Positions 1 to 6,166 are shown, numbered from the stretch's first letter. The stretch is DNA of 11,293 nt from Deltaproteobacteria bacterium (GCA_016194725.1 JACQAW010000332.1:1-11293); one strand, 5' to 3'. Notes: generated by a model not told the origin, from the sequence alone. Numbers and translations are program-made.

Positions 1-1006
1 CCAGATAACCTTCGTTGAAGCCCGCGCGAACGCTGAGCATCTTTACGAGCAGGTGCGTTTCAGCGCCGAAATGCAGTTTTTTCCAAAATGAAGCCAGACG
101 GCGTGTCGTTCCGATATCCTGGAACTCAATGGCAAACAGCGTATTGGACGTCACCAGAAAGTCAGGCAGATCGGTGCGAACGCCCAGGCTGGCCGTGCGG
201 TCGTTGCCGAAGGGTGAGCCCGTGACCGTCTTGATGATGGTGCTGCCGGCGATGCGATAAGTGCTCTGCATCAGGCTGTTGAGCGAGGCGCCAACCGCGA
301 CCTTCTTGAGAATGCCGTTGCTCCAGGGAATCGTATAGTAGGCCCCCAGATCGAAGTCCAGGCCGATGCCCTGTCCCGCGATGCTGTTGAGAGTCAGCTT
401 CTGGCCGGCCAGAAAGGCCGTCGCATTGAGCGTGGGGTCGCCCGACAAGCGATAGAGAACGTGCGTGTTCAGGCCGACATCCAGAGCGCCGTCGAGGAAC
501 TTGTGGCCGACGCCCAGGTTCGGGCCGATGTTCACCAGGGCCTGCGCATCGACGTCCGCGTTTCCGCGCAGCATCAGATCGGTTTGCTCGTCGATGAGCA
601 GACCAAAGGCAAGGCTGGTATTCTCGCCGAAAAAATGCGGGGAGTAAAAGCCTGGCGCGAGAATCGAAACTCGCGTGTGCTCATTGCGTCCCACGAGGCC
701 GGAGTCAGAGATTTTCTGGATCGCATCGCTGCCCTGGGCGCTTTTCACGGCGCTGACCTTCGAGGCATCCGAGACGAAATGAGCGTTTACTTCGCCGGTG
801 ACGCTTAGGATCGAAAGTTTCCAGTTCTCGTCTTCCAGCTGCGTGGCTGGATTGGCAAACAGAGCTTCGTCATACCGGCCGGTGGTGGTTACGACGCCGC
901 CCATGCCCAGGCTGCGTACGCCCTTGTAAATGCGCATGACCTCTTCAGTGGCGAAAGTCTGAGTCGCGATGAGTAATGCTAGAATTGAAAAAATGGGTTT
1001 ACACAT
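1..1006 (-). CDS. Outer-membrane beta-barrel protein, FadL/PorV-like (3' end outside window)
   Basis: An open frame of 335 codons runs from an ATG at 1006 to the left edge without a stop, so the C-terminus lies outside the window. The start is well supported: AAGGAAGG (1014-1021) sits 7 nt upstream. Residues 1-19 (MCKPIFSILALLIATQTFA) form a signal peptide with a likely cut after FA. Next comes a RSLGMGG stretch (about residues 31-37) and ALFANPA, the N-terminal plug/first-strand pattern shared by OMPP1/FadL- and PorV-type barrels. The rest alternates polar and hydrophobic residues with many Gly/Asn turns, as expected for amphipathic beta strands. It lies 15 nt after the lipoprotein gene and is probably co-transcribed with it. 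The family transports hydrophobic compounds or assists secretion; the substrate here is unknown. The barrel-type call is fairly firm, the subfamily is not. Confidence 0.75.
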   Translation of the reverse strand, partial: MCKPIFSILALLIATQTFATEEVMRIYKGVRSLGMGGVVTTTGRYDEALFANPATQLEDENWKLSILSVTGEVNAHFVSDASKVSAVKSAQGSDAIQKISDSGLVGRNEHTRVSILAPGFYSPHFFGENTSLAFGLLIDEQTDLMLRGNADVDAQALVNIGPNLGVGHKFLDGALDVGLNTHVLYRLSGDPTLNATAFLAGQKLTLNSIAGQGIGLDFDLGAYYTIPWSNGILKKVAVGASLNSLMQSTYRIAGSTIIKTVTGSPFGNDRTASLGVRTDLPDFLVTSNTLFAIEFQDIGTTRRLASFWKKLHFGAETHLLVKMLSVRAGFNEGYL

Positions 1007-1021
1007 CTTTAAGCCTTCCTT

Positions 1022-1771
1022 TTAAATCGAAAGAAAATTATTAACCGCCGTGCAACGGCCGCCGTTCGCGGTTTGCGCCGCGCTTGCTCCCAGTCTCGTT
1101 GCCAGGTCTTTTGCGGCACCGATTGAGCTGGCCGATCCGACGGCGGCAGAGGCCGCGATCAGCGCGTTGATGAGGTTATTGGCATCGGCGTCGTTCAGGT
1201 TGACGGCCGTGCAGGCAGCTCCAGGAGTGCAGTTGGTGCCAATGCACCCGGCTACCGAAACGTCAGCACGTTTTACCGAAACATGGTCTGAGCTCGCTTT
1301 TGCGAGCAAACCCGCTGCGCGTACGATGTTGGCGTAGGCCAGCCAGACCGACTTTTCGTCGGTCTGCACCATGTTCGAGAAGGCGTTGACTGCCGCGACG
1401 ATTTTATCGTCCGTGTCGTTCTTTACCGTCGGCACCAGCTTATTGGCCAGCACGCCGACGACCGTGAAATTCTGGCTCGCCGTATTGTAGTTTCCAAGCG
1501 CGCCTTCAACGACGGTGACCGTCGCGCCAGCGCGGCAAAGATGCGCGGTGCCTGTCATCTGCAGCACGCGATTGTCTTGCGGCGTGATGCCGGTCAGAAT
1601 CGAAACCGCGGCGTCGCAGTCGCCCGTGTCGATCTTGGCCTGCGCATCCAGCACCAGTTCGTCGTGGCCTTTGGCATTATCGACGCCACCCGTGAGATTA
1701 CAACCCATGGCACCCAGTGAACTGGCCGCGAAAACCGCGGCGAATAAAAACCTGCTAGCTCTGATCGTCAA
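1022..1771 (-). CDS. Putative TPR-like lipoprotein, TTG start
   Basis: A 249-residue protein. A longer ATG start at 1852 is possible, but a TTG at 1769-1771 preceded 5 nt upstream by a perfect AGGAGG (1777-1782) puts the signal peptide exactly at the N-terminus, so I prefer it. Residues 1-23 have Arg4/Arg7, a hydrophobic core and LGAMG before Cys24, a loose lipobox (Met at -2), suggesting lipidation at Cys24. The mature part is Ala/Val/Asn-rich. It includes a helical stretch around residues 45-80 (DTGDCDAAVSIL...) that resembles one tetratricopeptide hairpin, and several more Cys residues near the C-terminus (GCIGTNCTPGAAC) that could form disulfides in the periplasm. It immediately precedes the beta-barrel gene, so a barrel/lipoprotein partnership is plausible. 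I do not recognise a named family. Confidence 0.75.
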   Translation of the reverse strand: MTIRASRFLFAAVFAASSLGAMGCNLTGGVDNAKGHDELVLDAQAKIDTGDCDAAVSILTGITPQDNRVLQMTGTAHLCRAGATVTVVEGALGNYNTASQNFTVVGVLANKLVPTVKNDTDDKIVAAVNAFSNMVQTDEKSVWLAYANIVRAAGLLAKASSDHVSVKRADVSVAGCIGTNCTPGAACTAVNLNDADANNLINALIAASAAVGSASSIGAAKDLATRLGASAAQTANGGRCTAVNNFLSI

Positions 1772-1776
1772 AGAAG

Positions 1777-1782
1777 CCTCCT
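1777..1782 (-). promoter_or_regulatory. Shine-Dalgarno site deciding the TTG start
   Basis: Reads AGGAGG on the minus strand, 5 nt before the TTG at 1771. No comparable site precedes the upstream in-frame ATG at 1852. It shortens the lipoprotein by 27 residues and restores a clean signal peptide. Confidence 0.7.
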
Positions 1783-1801
1783 GATTATCTCGGTAAATGT
1801 G

Positions 1802-1807
1802 TATAAT
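1802..1807 (+). promoter_or_regulatory. Candidate -10 box for ybeY-prfB
   Basis: A perfect TATAAT lies in the 155-nt gap between the divergent lipoprotein and ybeY genes. No good -35 hexamer is seen 16-18 nt upstream. The AT-rich patch also contains TATACA on the minus strand (1800-1805), so the same patch could serve the lipoprotein operon. If used on the plus strand, the ybeY leader would be about 110 nt. Confidence 0.3.
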
Positions 1808-1926
1808 GATAAAATTGATTGCCTTATCTTTGTCGGGATCCGACGGGTCCACAAGAAAGGAATCGTCAGGGCCGAAAACTGTTTTTCTTGCACTCGTCTG
1901 GGGAACGGTTACTATCGCGCGCCCGC

Positions 1927-2454
1927 ATGCCCAACATCTTAAAGTCCGACAGCATTACCTTAACCGCCGCACCCGTGGGATGGGCTTTACCGTCGCTCGC
2001 GCAAAAATTGCTCGATCAGCTGCGGGCCGAAAAGCTGCTTCCGCCGCGCTCGAAAGTGGTGCTGTCGATATCCTGCGTCAATGCGAGTCGCATGGCGGCG
2101 TTGAATTTCAAGTATCGGCAAAAGCGCCGCCCGACCGATGTATTAAGCTTCGAGCAGCCGGGCGCCGGCTCAGGAACACCAACTGCGCCGCTGATTTTTC
2201 TGGGTGACCTGGTCCTTTGCGTGCCGGTGGTCAAGGCGCAGGCGCGCGAGCAGGGGCACGGTGTTCGCTGCGAAGCAGCAATTTTACTTGCCCACGGTTT
2301 ACTGCATTTGCTGGGTTTTGATCACGAGAAATCCAGATCCGAGGCTATTCGAATGGCCATGGCGGAAGACCGGGTTTTGTTTCGGATGGGGCTGGGTAGA
2401 AGCAACCAGAAAGGTCCTACTGGACTCACAACGCGTGGCAAGGTAATACGATAA
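1927..2454 (+). CDS. ybeY: Endoribonuclease YbeY (rRNA maturation factor)
   Basis: A 175-residue protein of the UPF0054/YbeY family, a zinc-dependent single-strand RNase in 16S rRNA 3'-end processing and ribosome quality control, acting in the cytoplasm. The diagnostic zinc motif is plain: HGLLHLLGFDH, with ligands His123, His127 and His133. TDVLSF (residues 70-75) and FLGDLV (91-96) are the usual upstream family motifs. The ATG at 1927 gives the expected N-terminus. The frame stays open to a TTG at 1819, but those extra residues look non-coding. No Shine-Dalgarno site is well placed; GGGGAA lies about 21 nt upstream. The last 15 or so residues after RSNQKG extend slightly past the usual family length. 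It ends 6 nt before prfB, so the two are probably co-transcribed. Confidence 0.93.
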   Translation: MPNILKSDSITLTAAPVGWALPSLAQKLLDQLRAEKLLPPRSKVVLSISCVNASRMAALNFKYRQKRRPTDVLSFEQPGAGSGTPTAPLIFLGDLVLCVPVVKAQAREQGHGVRCEAAILLAHGLLHLLGFDHEKSRSEAIRMAMAEDRVLFRMGLGRSNQKGPTGLTTRGKVIR

Positions 2455-2460
2455 ATACCT

Positions 2461-3604
2461 ATGAGCATGAACACGTCAGAAATTCGCGAGGCTTTAAAGA
2501 CTATCGGAGACAAGCTCCACTTCCTACGAGGTTCGCTTTGACGTCGCCGCAAAAACTGCCCGGCTGAGTGAAATCGCCGACCTGTCGTCGAGGCCCGAGT
2601 TCTGGACCGAAAATCAAAAGGCCCAGGCCATTCTGAAAGAGAAAGGCCGACTTGAAAACGAGCTCACCCAGTTCGATATCAACAATCGCGCCTTCGAAGA
2701 CCTGAAAGCCCTGTACGACCTTTCGCAGGAGCTCAACGACGAGCCGGCTTTGCAAGAGGTGGCCGCCGGCCTTGCGCCGCTGGTAACCCGCATCGAAGAC
2801 CTGGAGCTTCAGAAAATGCTCTCGGGCGAGCAGGATGGACTGAACGCCATTGTCAACGTCAACGCCGGCGCGGGCGGCACGGAGTCGCAGGACTGGGCGT
2901 CGATGCTGTTTCGCATGTACCTGCGCTATTGCCAGCAAGCTGGATATAAAACCGAAGTGGTCGACGTGAGCGACGGTGAAACGGCGGGCATCAAGAGCGC
3001 CACGTTCATTGTGAATGGCCACAATGCTTTCGGGTTTTTGAAAGCCGAAATTGGCGTGCATCGCCTGGTGCGAATTTCGCCCTTCGATTCCAATGCGCGC
3101 CGGCATACCTCGTTCGCCTCGGTTTTCGTCACTCCCGAAATCGACGACACGATCGTAGTCGAAATCAAGGATGCCGACCTGCGTGTGGATATGTACCGTT
3201 CGGGCGGCAAGGGCGGCCAGGGCGTCAACACCACCGACTCCGCCGTGCGGTTGACCCATTACCCCACGGGCCTGGTGGTGACCTGCCAGAACGAACGCTC
3301 GCAGATCAAGAACAAAGCCATGGCCATGAAGATATTAAAGTCGCGAATCTACGACAAGCTCATGGCCGCCGAGATGGCCAAGCAGGATGCGGTCGAGGCG
3401 GGCAAGAAAGACATCGCCTGGGGCAGCCAGATTCGCTCGTACGTCCTGCATCCGTACAAGATGGTGAAAGACCATCGCACCGGCTACGTTTCGTCACAGG
3501 CCGAAAAGGTTCTGGAGGGTGATCTGGAGCCATACATCAAGGCTTATCTGAAGTGCGCGCTGACCGGCCAATGGGCCCGCGGCGGTACTGACGATGTGGA
3601 GTAG
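2461..3604 (+). CDS. prfB: Peptide chain release factor 2, programmed +1 frameshift
   Basis: Frame 0 begins at ATG 2461 (MSMNTSEIREAL...) and meets TGA at 2539-2541 after 26 codons. Moving +1 by skipping T2539 continues at GAC 2540 for 354 more residues to TAG 3602-3604, about 380 residues in all. RF2 releases peptides at UGA and UAA. Visible class-I release-factor elements are the N-terminal helical domain (PEFW near the shift), the UGA-reading tripeptide SPF at about residues 206-208, and the peptidyl-transferase GGQ at about 251-253, close to the positions in E. coli RF2. An ATG at 2750 opens the zero-shift downstream frame, but it would remove domain 1 and is not the real start. The Shine-Dalgarno signal before 2461 is weak; coupling to ybeY may help. 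Identification is very firm. Confidence 0.97.
2528..2542 (+). promoter_or_regulatory. RF2 autoregulatory +1 frameshift site
   Basis: GAGG (2528-2531) acts as an internal Shine-Dalgarno element 4 nt before the slippery CTT (2536-2538), followed by TGA then C (2539-2542). This is the CUU-UGA-C architecture of bacterial prfB. When RF2 is scarce, slow termination at the UGA favours a +1 slip on CUU and full-length synthesis; when RF2 is plentiful, the 26-codon peptide terminates. The SD-to-CUU spacing is one nucleotide longer than in E. coli (3 nt). Confidence 0.95.
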
Positions 3605-3683
3605 AGTACTCGCGGCAGTTTGCTTTTTTGTGTCTGTCCGGAGCGCGTCACAATGCCCCGTGCAGCCCGGGTCGTTTAAGTAG
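3594..3683 (+). CDS. Possible 29-residue secreted peptide or gene remnant
   Basis: An ATG at 3594 overlaps the last 11 nt of prfB and opens a 29-codon frame ending at TAG 3681-3683. Its first 18 or so residues (MWSRVLAAVCFFVSVRSA) look like a signal peptide: a basic residue, a hydrophobic core, then SA before SQCPVQPGSFK. GGCGG lies about 8 nt upstream of the ATG. A signal peptide followed by only about ten residues is odd. It could be the 5' stump of a decayed exported protein, a tiny secreted peptide, or chance. Nothing else fills the 118-nt gap between prfB and the next gene. Confidence 0.25.
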   Translation: MWSRVLAAVCFFVSVRSASQCPVQPGSFK

Positions 3684-3722
3684 TTGTTGTTTTAAGTCAG
3701 CAATGACCTTACCCTTAATGCA

Positions 3723-4667
3723 ATGGGGCAGCCGCGTATAGGTACGGTCGGATACAGTTATCGGGACTGGGCGGGAATTTTCTATCCCGCCGGCACGCCG
3801 CCGCGCCGTCAGTTCAATATTTACGCGCAGAATTTCGACGTCTGCGAGCTGACTCAGTTCACCCACCAGATGCCCGATGTCGAGCGCATGACCCATTTCG
3901 CGGCTCAGATCAAAACCGATCTGAAAATTTTCGTGCGCCTTCACAATACCTTCACCCATTGCGGCGACGTGGGCCTGGCGCTCACCGTGGCCAAACATTT
4001 TCGCAAGGCGATCGACCCGCTGGCGCAGGCCGGAAAGCTCGCGGGGCTGGTGGCGACGTTTCCGTACGCCTTCAAAAACACGCCCGAGAACCGGGATTAC
4101 ATTCAGGCCCTGGCCAGCGCGCTCAGCTTTACCGACGAAAATCCGCTGCAGCTCGATTTTCGCCACACCAGCTGGTTTACCGAAGAGGCCATGCAGTGGA
4201 TTACGGCAAACGCCCTGGGTTTTGTGTGCGTGGACGAGCCCAACCTGCCCGGCCTGGTGCCACCCGCCGTGGTGGCCACGTCCAGCCGCGTGCTGGTGCG
4301 CCTGCATGGACGTAACGCCGAAGCCTGGTGGTCGGGCAACACGGCCACGCGCTACGACTACTCGTACTCGGCGGTCGAGCTCAAAGAGCTGCGCCAGCGG
4401 TACGCCCAGCTACTCGACCGGTCCACCGAGGTGAGCTTTCTGTTTCACAACAACTGGCAGGCCCAGTCGGTAGCCAACGCCAAACAGTGGCGCACGCTTG
4501 TTGCAGCTACGTCAGCCGAAAGTCTGCGCCCGGTTGTGGATGGGGCCGACGAGGAAACCCTGCTGCCGCCACCGCTAAGCCTGCCCCTGGCCGAGGTGAA
4601 GTCGCGGGTCAGCCGCGTATTCCTGTCGCTGCAGGGATCGCTGGATTTGCCACCTCGCGAATCCTGA
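3723..4667 (+). CDS. DUF72 (YecE-like) family protein
   Basis: A 314-residue cytosolic protein of the DUF72/YecE family, which has a TIM-barrel-like fold and no established reaction. Family landmarks appear in order: GTVGYSYRDW...FYP near the N-terminus (7-22), the conserved Glu in CELTQF (Glu42), LDFRHTSW (144-151), the Asp of VDEP (171), VRLHGRN (192-198), YDYSYS (211-216), and NNWQAQSVANA near the C-terminus (243-252). The usual E-x-N-x-TFY is altered here to ELTQFTH, a noticeable divergence at a conserved strand. The length is somewhat above the typical 240-300, with an extra 50-residue tail after AKQWRTL. The ATG at 3723 gives the canonical N-terminus; no clear Shine-Dalgarno site precedes it. 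It ends 12 nt before the acyltransferase gene and is probably in one operon with it. Confidence 0.88.
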   Translation: MGQPRIGTVGYSYRDWAGIFYPAGTPPRRQFNIYAQNFDVCELTQFTHQMPDVERMTHFAAQIKTDLKIFVRLHNTFTHCGDVGLALTVAKHFRKAIDPLAQAGKLAGLVATFPYAFKNTPENRDYIQALASALSFTDENPLQLDFRHTSWFTEEAMQWITANALGFVCVDEPNLPGLVPPAVVATSSRVLVRLHGRNAEAWWSGNTATRYDYSYSAVELKELRQRYAQLLDRSTEVSFLFHNNWQAQSVANAKQWRTLVAATSAESLRPVVDGADEETLLPPPLSLPLAEVKSRVSRVFLSLQGSLDLPPRES

Positions 4668-4679
4668 TCGAAAAGTTAA

Positions 4680-5546
4680 ATGAAAAAAACCTTCGACCCC
4701 GATTTGTTCCGAGGCATAGACCCGGAATTCAGCCGCCGCATGACGCCCTTTTTGGAAGGGCTGTGGAAGCATTATTTCAGGTGCGAAATCGATGGCTGGG
4801 ACAACGTGCCCAAAGGCCAGGGCCTGTATGTGGGCAATCACAACGGCGTGCTGACCTTCGAGGTGCTGATGGTATTCCACGCCTGGCGCCAGCGCTTCGG
4901 CGAAACCCGCAAAGCAGCCGGGCTCGCGCACGGCATAGTGCTGAACAACGCCTTTTTTCGCTGGGCGCTGCCACGCATAGGCGCCATTCCTGCCGATCCC
5001 GAAATCGCCGACGAAGCCTTTCGCCGCGACTTTTCACTGCTCGTGTACCCGGGTGGCGAGAAGGAGTCGATGCGCCCTTTTAAGGAGCGAGCCAAGGTAG
5101 ATTTCTTCGGCCGCAAAGGCTTCATCAAGCTGGCACTGCGCAACCGGGTTCCCATAGTGCCCATAGTCAGCATCGGGGCCCACGAAAGTTACGTGATTTT
5201 GCACCGGGGCGAAGAGATCGCCGAAGCCCTGGGCCTGAAAAAGAAATACCGGCTGCACGGCATGCCCGTCACTTTTCGCACGATTTTTCTGGCCTGGTGC
5301 CTGGCCACCGGGATGCTAACCTTTTTTCCATTATTGTTGGTACCCGGCGCCGCCATGGCCGCCTTGATTCCACTGCCGGCCAAAATGACCTTCAAGATTC
5401 TGGAGCCCATTGATCCGGTCGCGCTATATGACAAGGCGAAGTCGGACGAGGCGAATCTTGACTATATTTATCAGGTTGTTGTGGGCGAAATGCAGCGGGT
5501 TTTGACCGAAGAGTACGCAAAACGAACGCTTCCTATTTTAGGCTGA
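4680..5546 (+). CDS. Lysophospholipid acyltransferase-family protein (PlsC/MGAT-like)
   Basis: A 288-residue membrane-associated acyltransferase. Block I reads NHNGVLTFE (residues 53-61): His54 is present, but the classical HX4D acid is absent and a Glu follows seven residues after the His, as in MGAT-like relatives with an HSGGLPFD-type block. Block III is clear: YPGGEKESMRPFK (123-135). It is followed by GFIKLAL (147-153) and VPIVPIVSIGAHES (157-170), the usual substrate-binding strand. A hydrophobic stretch at about 200-231 could be a membrane anchor or re-entrant helix. Expected chemistry is acyl transfer from acyl-ACP or acyl-CoA to a lysolipid or glycerolipid at the inner face of the membrane; the precise acceptor is unknown. 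The ATG follows the DUF72 stop by 12 nt, with no strong ribosome site. Confidence 0.87.
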   Translation: MKKTFDPDLFRGIDPEFSRRMTPFLEGLWKHYFRCEIDGWDNVPKGQGLYVGNHNGVLTFEVLMVFHAWRQRFGETRKAAGLAHGIVLNNAFFRWALPRIGAIPADPEIADEAFRRDFSLLVYPGGEKESMRPFKERAKVDFFGRKGFIKLALRNRVPIVPIVSIGAHESYVILHRGEEIAEALGLKKKYRLHGMPVTFRTIFLAWCLATGMLTFFPLLLVPGAAMAALIPLPAKMTFKILEPIDPVALYDKAKSDEANLDYIYQVVVGEMQRVLTEEYAKRTLPILG

Positions 5547-5601
5547 ATCTGTTTTAACTCACCACATCATTTAAAAACGTTCCTTACCAGGAGATCTGAT
5601 T

Positions 5602-5808
5602 ATGACGAAGTTTTTCGCTTTGATCGCTGTGCTCACTTTGACCTCTCTTGTTGCTTTCGCTGCTGACAATGCTGCTCCAGCTGCCCCAGCCGCTGAAACC
5701 GCTCCTGTTGCCAAGGTCGAAAAGACCAGCAAGAAGACCGAAAAGAAGGCAAAGCATGCTGCAAAGCACATGAAGAAGACTGCAACTGAAGCCAAGAAAG
5801 CTCAGTAA
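5602..5808 (+). CDS. Small secreted Lys/Ala-rich protein
   Basis: A 68-residue protein with a textbook signal peptide (residues 1-20, MTKFFALIAVLTLTSLVAFA) and a predicted cut before ADNAAP. The mature 48 residues contain about 15 Ala and 12 Lys: first an Ala/Pro-rich segment, then a Lys/Ala/Thr-rich helical-looking tail (KKTEKKAKHAAKHMKK). This low-complexity layout recalls acid-shock or histone-like secreted basic peptides, but I cannot name a family. AGGAG (5588-5592 region) lies about 8 nt before the ATG. Codons favour GCT, AAG and GAA, unlike the GCC/GCG-rich neighbours, as is common for highly expressed genes, and a strong terminator follows. All this suggests abundant expression and a periplasmic or envelope-binding role (inference). 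Confidence 0.8.
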   Translation: MTKFFALIAVLTLTSLVAFAADNAAPAAPAAETAPVAKVEKTSKKTEKKAKHAAKHMKKTATEAKKAQ

Positions 5809-5830
5809 TCGCACTCTGACTTCTTAGTCC

Positions 5831-5868
5831 AAAAAGGCCGATTCCCTTGACGGGAATCGGCCTTTTTT
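5831..5868 (+). terminator. Strong intrinsic terminator
   Basis: An 11-bp perfect stem, GGCCGATTCCC (5836-5846) with GGGAATCGGCC (5852-5862) and a 5-nt loop, is flanked by five A and followed by six T. It closes the ybeY-to-small-protein run. The A/T flanks make it potentially bidirectional. Confidence 0.95.
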
Positions 5869-5871
5869 GGT

Positions 5872-5899
5872 TTGACACCCAAGCCCTGCCTCTTATACA
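5872..5899 (+). promoter_or_regulatory. Sigma70-type promoter of tRNA-Asp
   Basis: TTGACA (5872-5877), a 16-nt spacer, then TATACA (5894-5899). Transcription should begin near 5906, about 30 nt before the mature tRNA. The -35 starts only 3-4 nt after the terminator T-run, so the tRNA is an independent unit. Confidence 0.8.
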
Positions 5900-5906
5900 A
5901 GAGTCT

Positions 5907-5924
5907 CTCATTTAACAAAATGAG
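5907..5924 (+). other. Hairpin in the pre-tRNA 5' leader
   Basis: A perfect 7-bp inverted repeat, CTCATTT / AAATGAG, with an AACA tetraloop. It begins at about the predicted +1 and ends 11 nt before the tRNA. It may protect the leader or help RNase P; no U-tract follows, so it is not a terminator. Confidence 0.5.
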
Positions 5925-5935
5925 TCCTACACCGC

Positions 5936-6012
5936 GGGGGTGTAGTTGAGTTGGTTACAACGTCGCCCTGTCACGGCGAAGACCGTGGGTTCGAGTCCCA
6001 TCACTCCCGCCA
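5936..6012 (+). tRNA. tRNA-Asp (anticodon GTC)
   Basis: A 77-nt cloverleaf can be folded completely: acceptor GGGGGTG with CACTCCC (one G-T pair), D-stem GTTG/CAAC, anticodon stem TCGCC/GGCGA with loop CTGTCAC (anticodon GTC), a 5-nt variable loop AGACC, and T-stem GTGGG/CCCAT with TTCGAGT. The discriminator is G73 and the CCA end is encoded (6010-6012). G73 and GTC are the standard AspRS identity elements. No other RNA gene is adjacent. Confidence 0.97.
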
Positions 6013-6079
6013 TTTTTTTCGATACCGTTTCCGCAAAAAGCGCAAAAATCCAATAACAGTAAGTGTCTGAAATCAAAGA

Positions 6080-6099
6080 AGAGGGCCTGACAGCTCTCT
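6080..6099 (+). other. Hairpin downstream of tRNA-Asp
   Basis: AGAGGGC pairs with GCTCTCT (7 bp, one G-T) around a 6-nt loop. It is not followed by a T-run, so it is a weak processing or termination candidate for the tRNA transcript. Confidence 0.3.
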
Positions 6100-6108
6100 C
6101 CTGAATCA

Positions 6109-6135
6109 TTCGTGAAAGATCACGAAATGTCGTGA
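6109..6135. promoter_or_regulatory. Operator-like triple TCGTGA repeat, 10-bp register
   Basis: TCGTGA (6110-6115), TCACGA (6120-6125) and TCGTGA (6130-6135) alternate in orientation with an exact 10-bp step. The first two form a perfect 7-4-7 palindrome (TTCGTGA-AAGA-TCACGAA); the last two form a 6-4-6 palindrome. The one-turn spacing on one DNA face suggests cooperative binding of a dimeric regulator. The second hairpin followed by a T-rich run could alternatively act as a weak terminator. Confidence 0.5.
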
Positions 6136-6137
6136 GT

Positions 6138-6166
6138 TTGCTTCTTTTTTGCTTCCGCGTTGCTTC
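6138..6166 (+). promoter_or_regulatory. Three direct TTGCTTC heptamers at 11-bp period
   Basis: TTGCTTC occurs at 6138-6144, 6149-6155 and 6160-6166, each separated by 4 bp. Seven-bp direct repeats with 4-bp gaps are the known layout of PhoB/OmpR-family response-regulator sites. A -10-like CATAAT (6176-6181) lies 9 bp downstream with no -35 hexamer, as in activator-dependent promoters. The regulator is unknown. Confidence 0.45.

Noticed and set aside
461..808. 115-codon plus-strand open frame
   Set aside because: Antisense to the beta-barrel gene, which has a signal peptide, ribosome site and barrel pattern.
1772..1852. N-terminal extension of the lipoprotein to ATG 1852
   Set aside because: It would bury the signal peptide behind a charged segment; AGGAGG correctly precedes the TTG at 1771.
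2501..3259. Long open frame (252 codons) on the minus strand
   Set aside because: It is the antisense shadow of prfB, whose SPF and GGQ motifs prove the plus frame; the antisense product is His/Gly-rich without family features.
2750..3604. RF2 starting at ATG 2750
   Set aside because: It would delete domain 1; the frameshift signal and the preceding 26-codon frame explain the full protein.
3648..4307. 219-codon minus-strand open frame
   Set aside because: Antisense of the DUF72 gene; GC-rich third positions keep the opposite frame open.
4328..5083. 251-codon plus-strand open frame bridging the DUF72 and acyltransferase genes
   Set aside because: It runs through two well-supported genes in another frame and is Arg/Ala/Gly-rich with no domain.
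6013..6019. Seven-T run after the tRNA CCA as an intrinsic terminator
   Set aside because: No separate stem lies directly before it; the tRNA fold itself ends in CCA, so termination here is doubtful.
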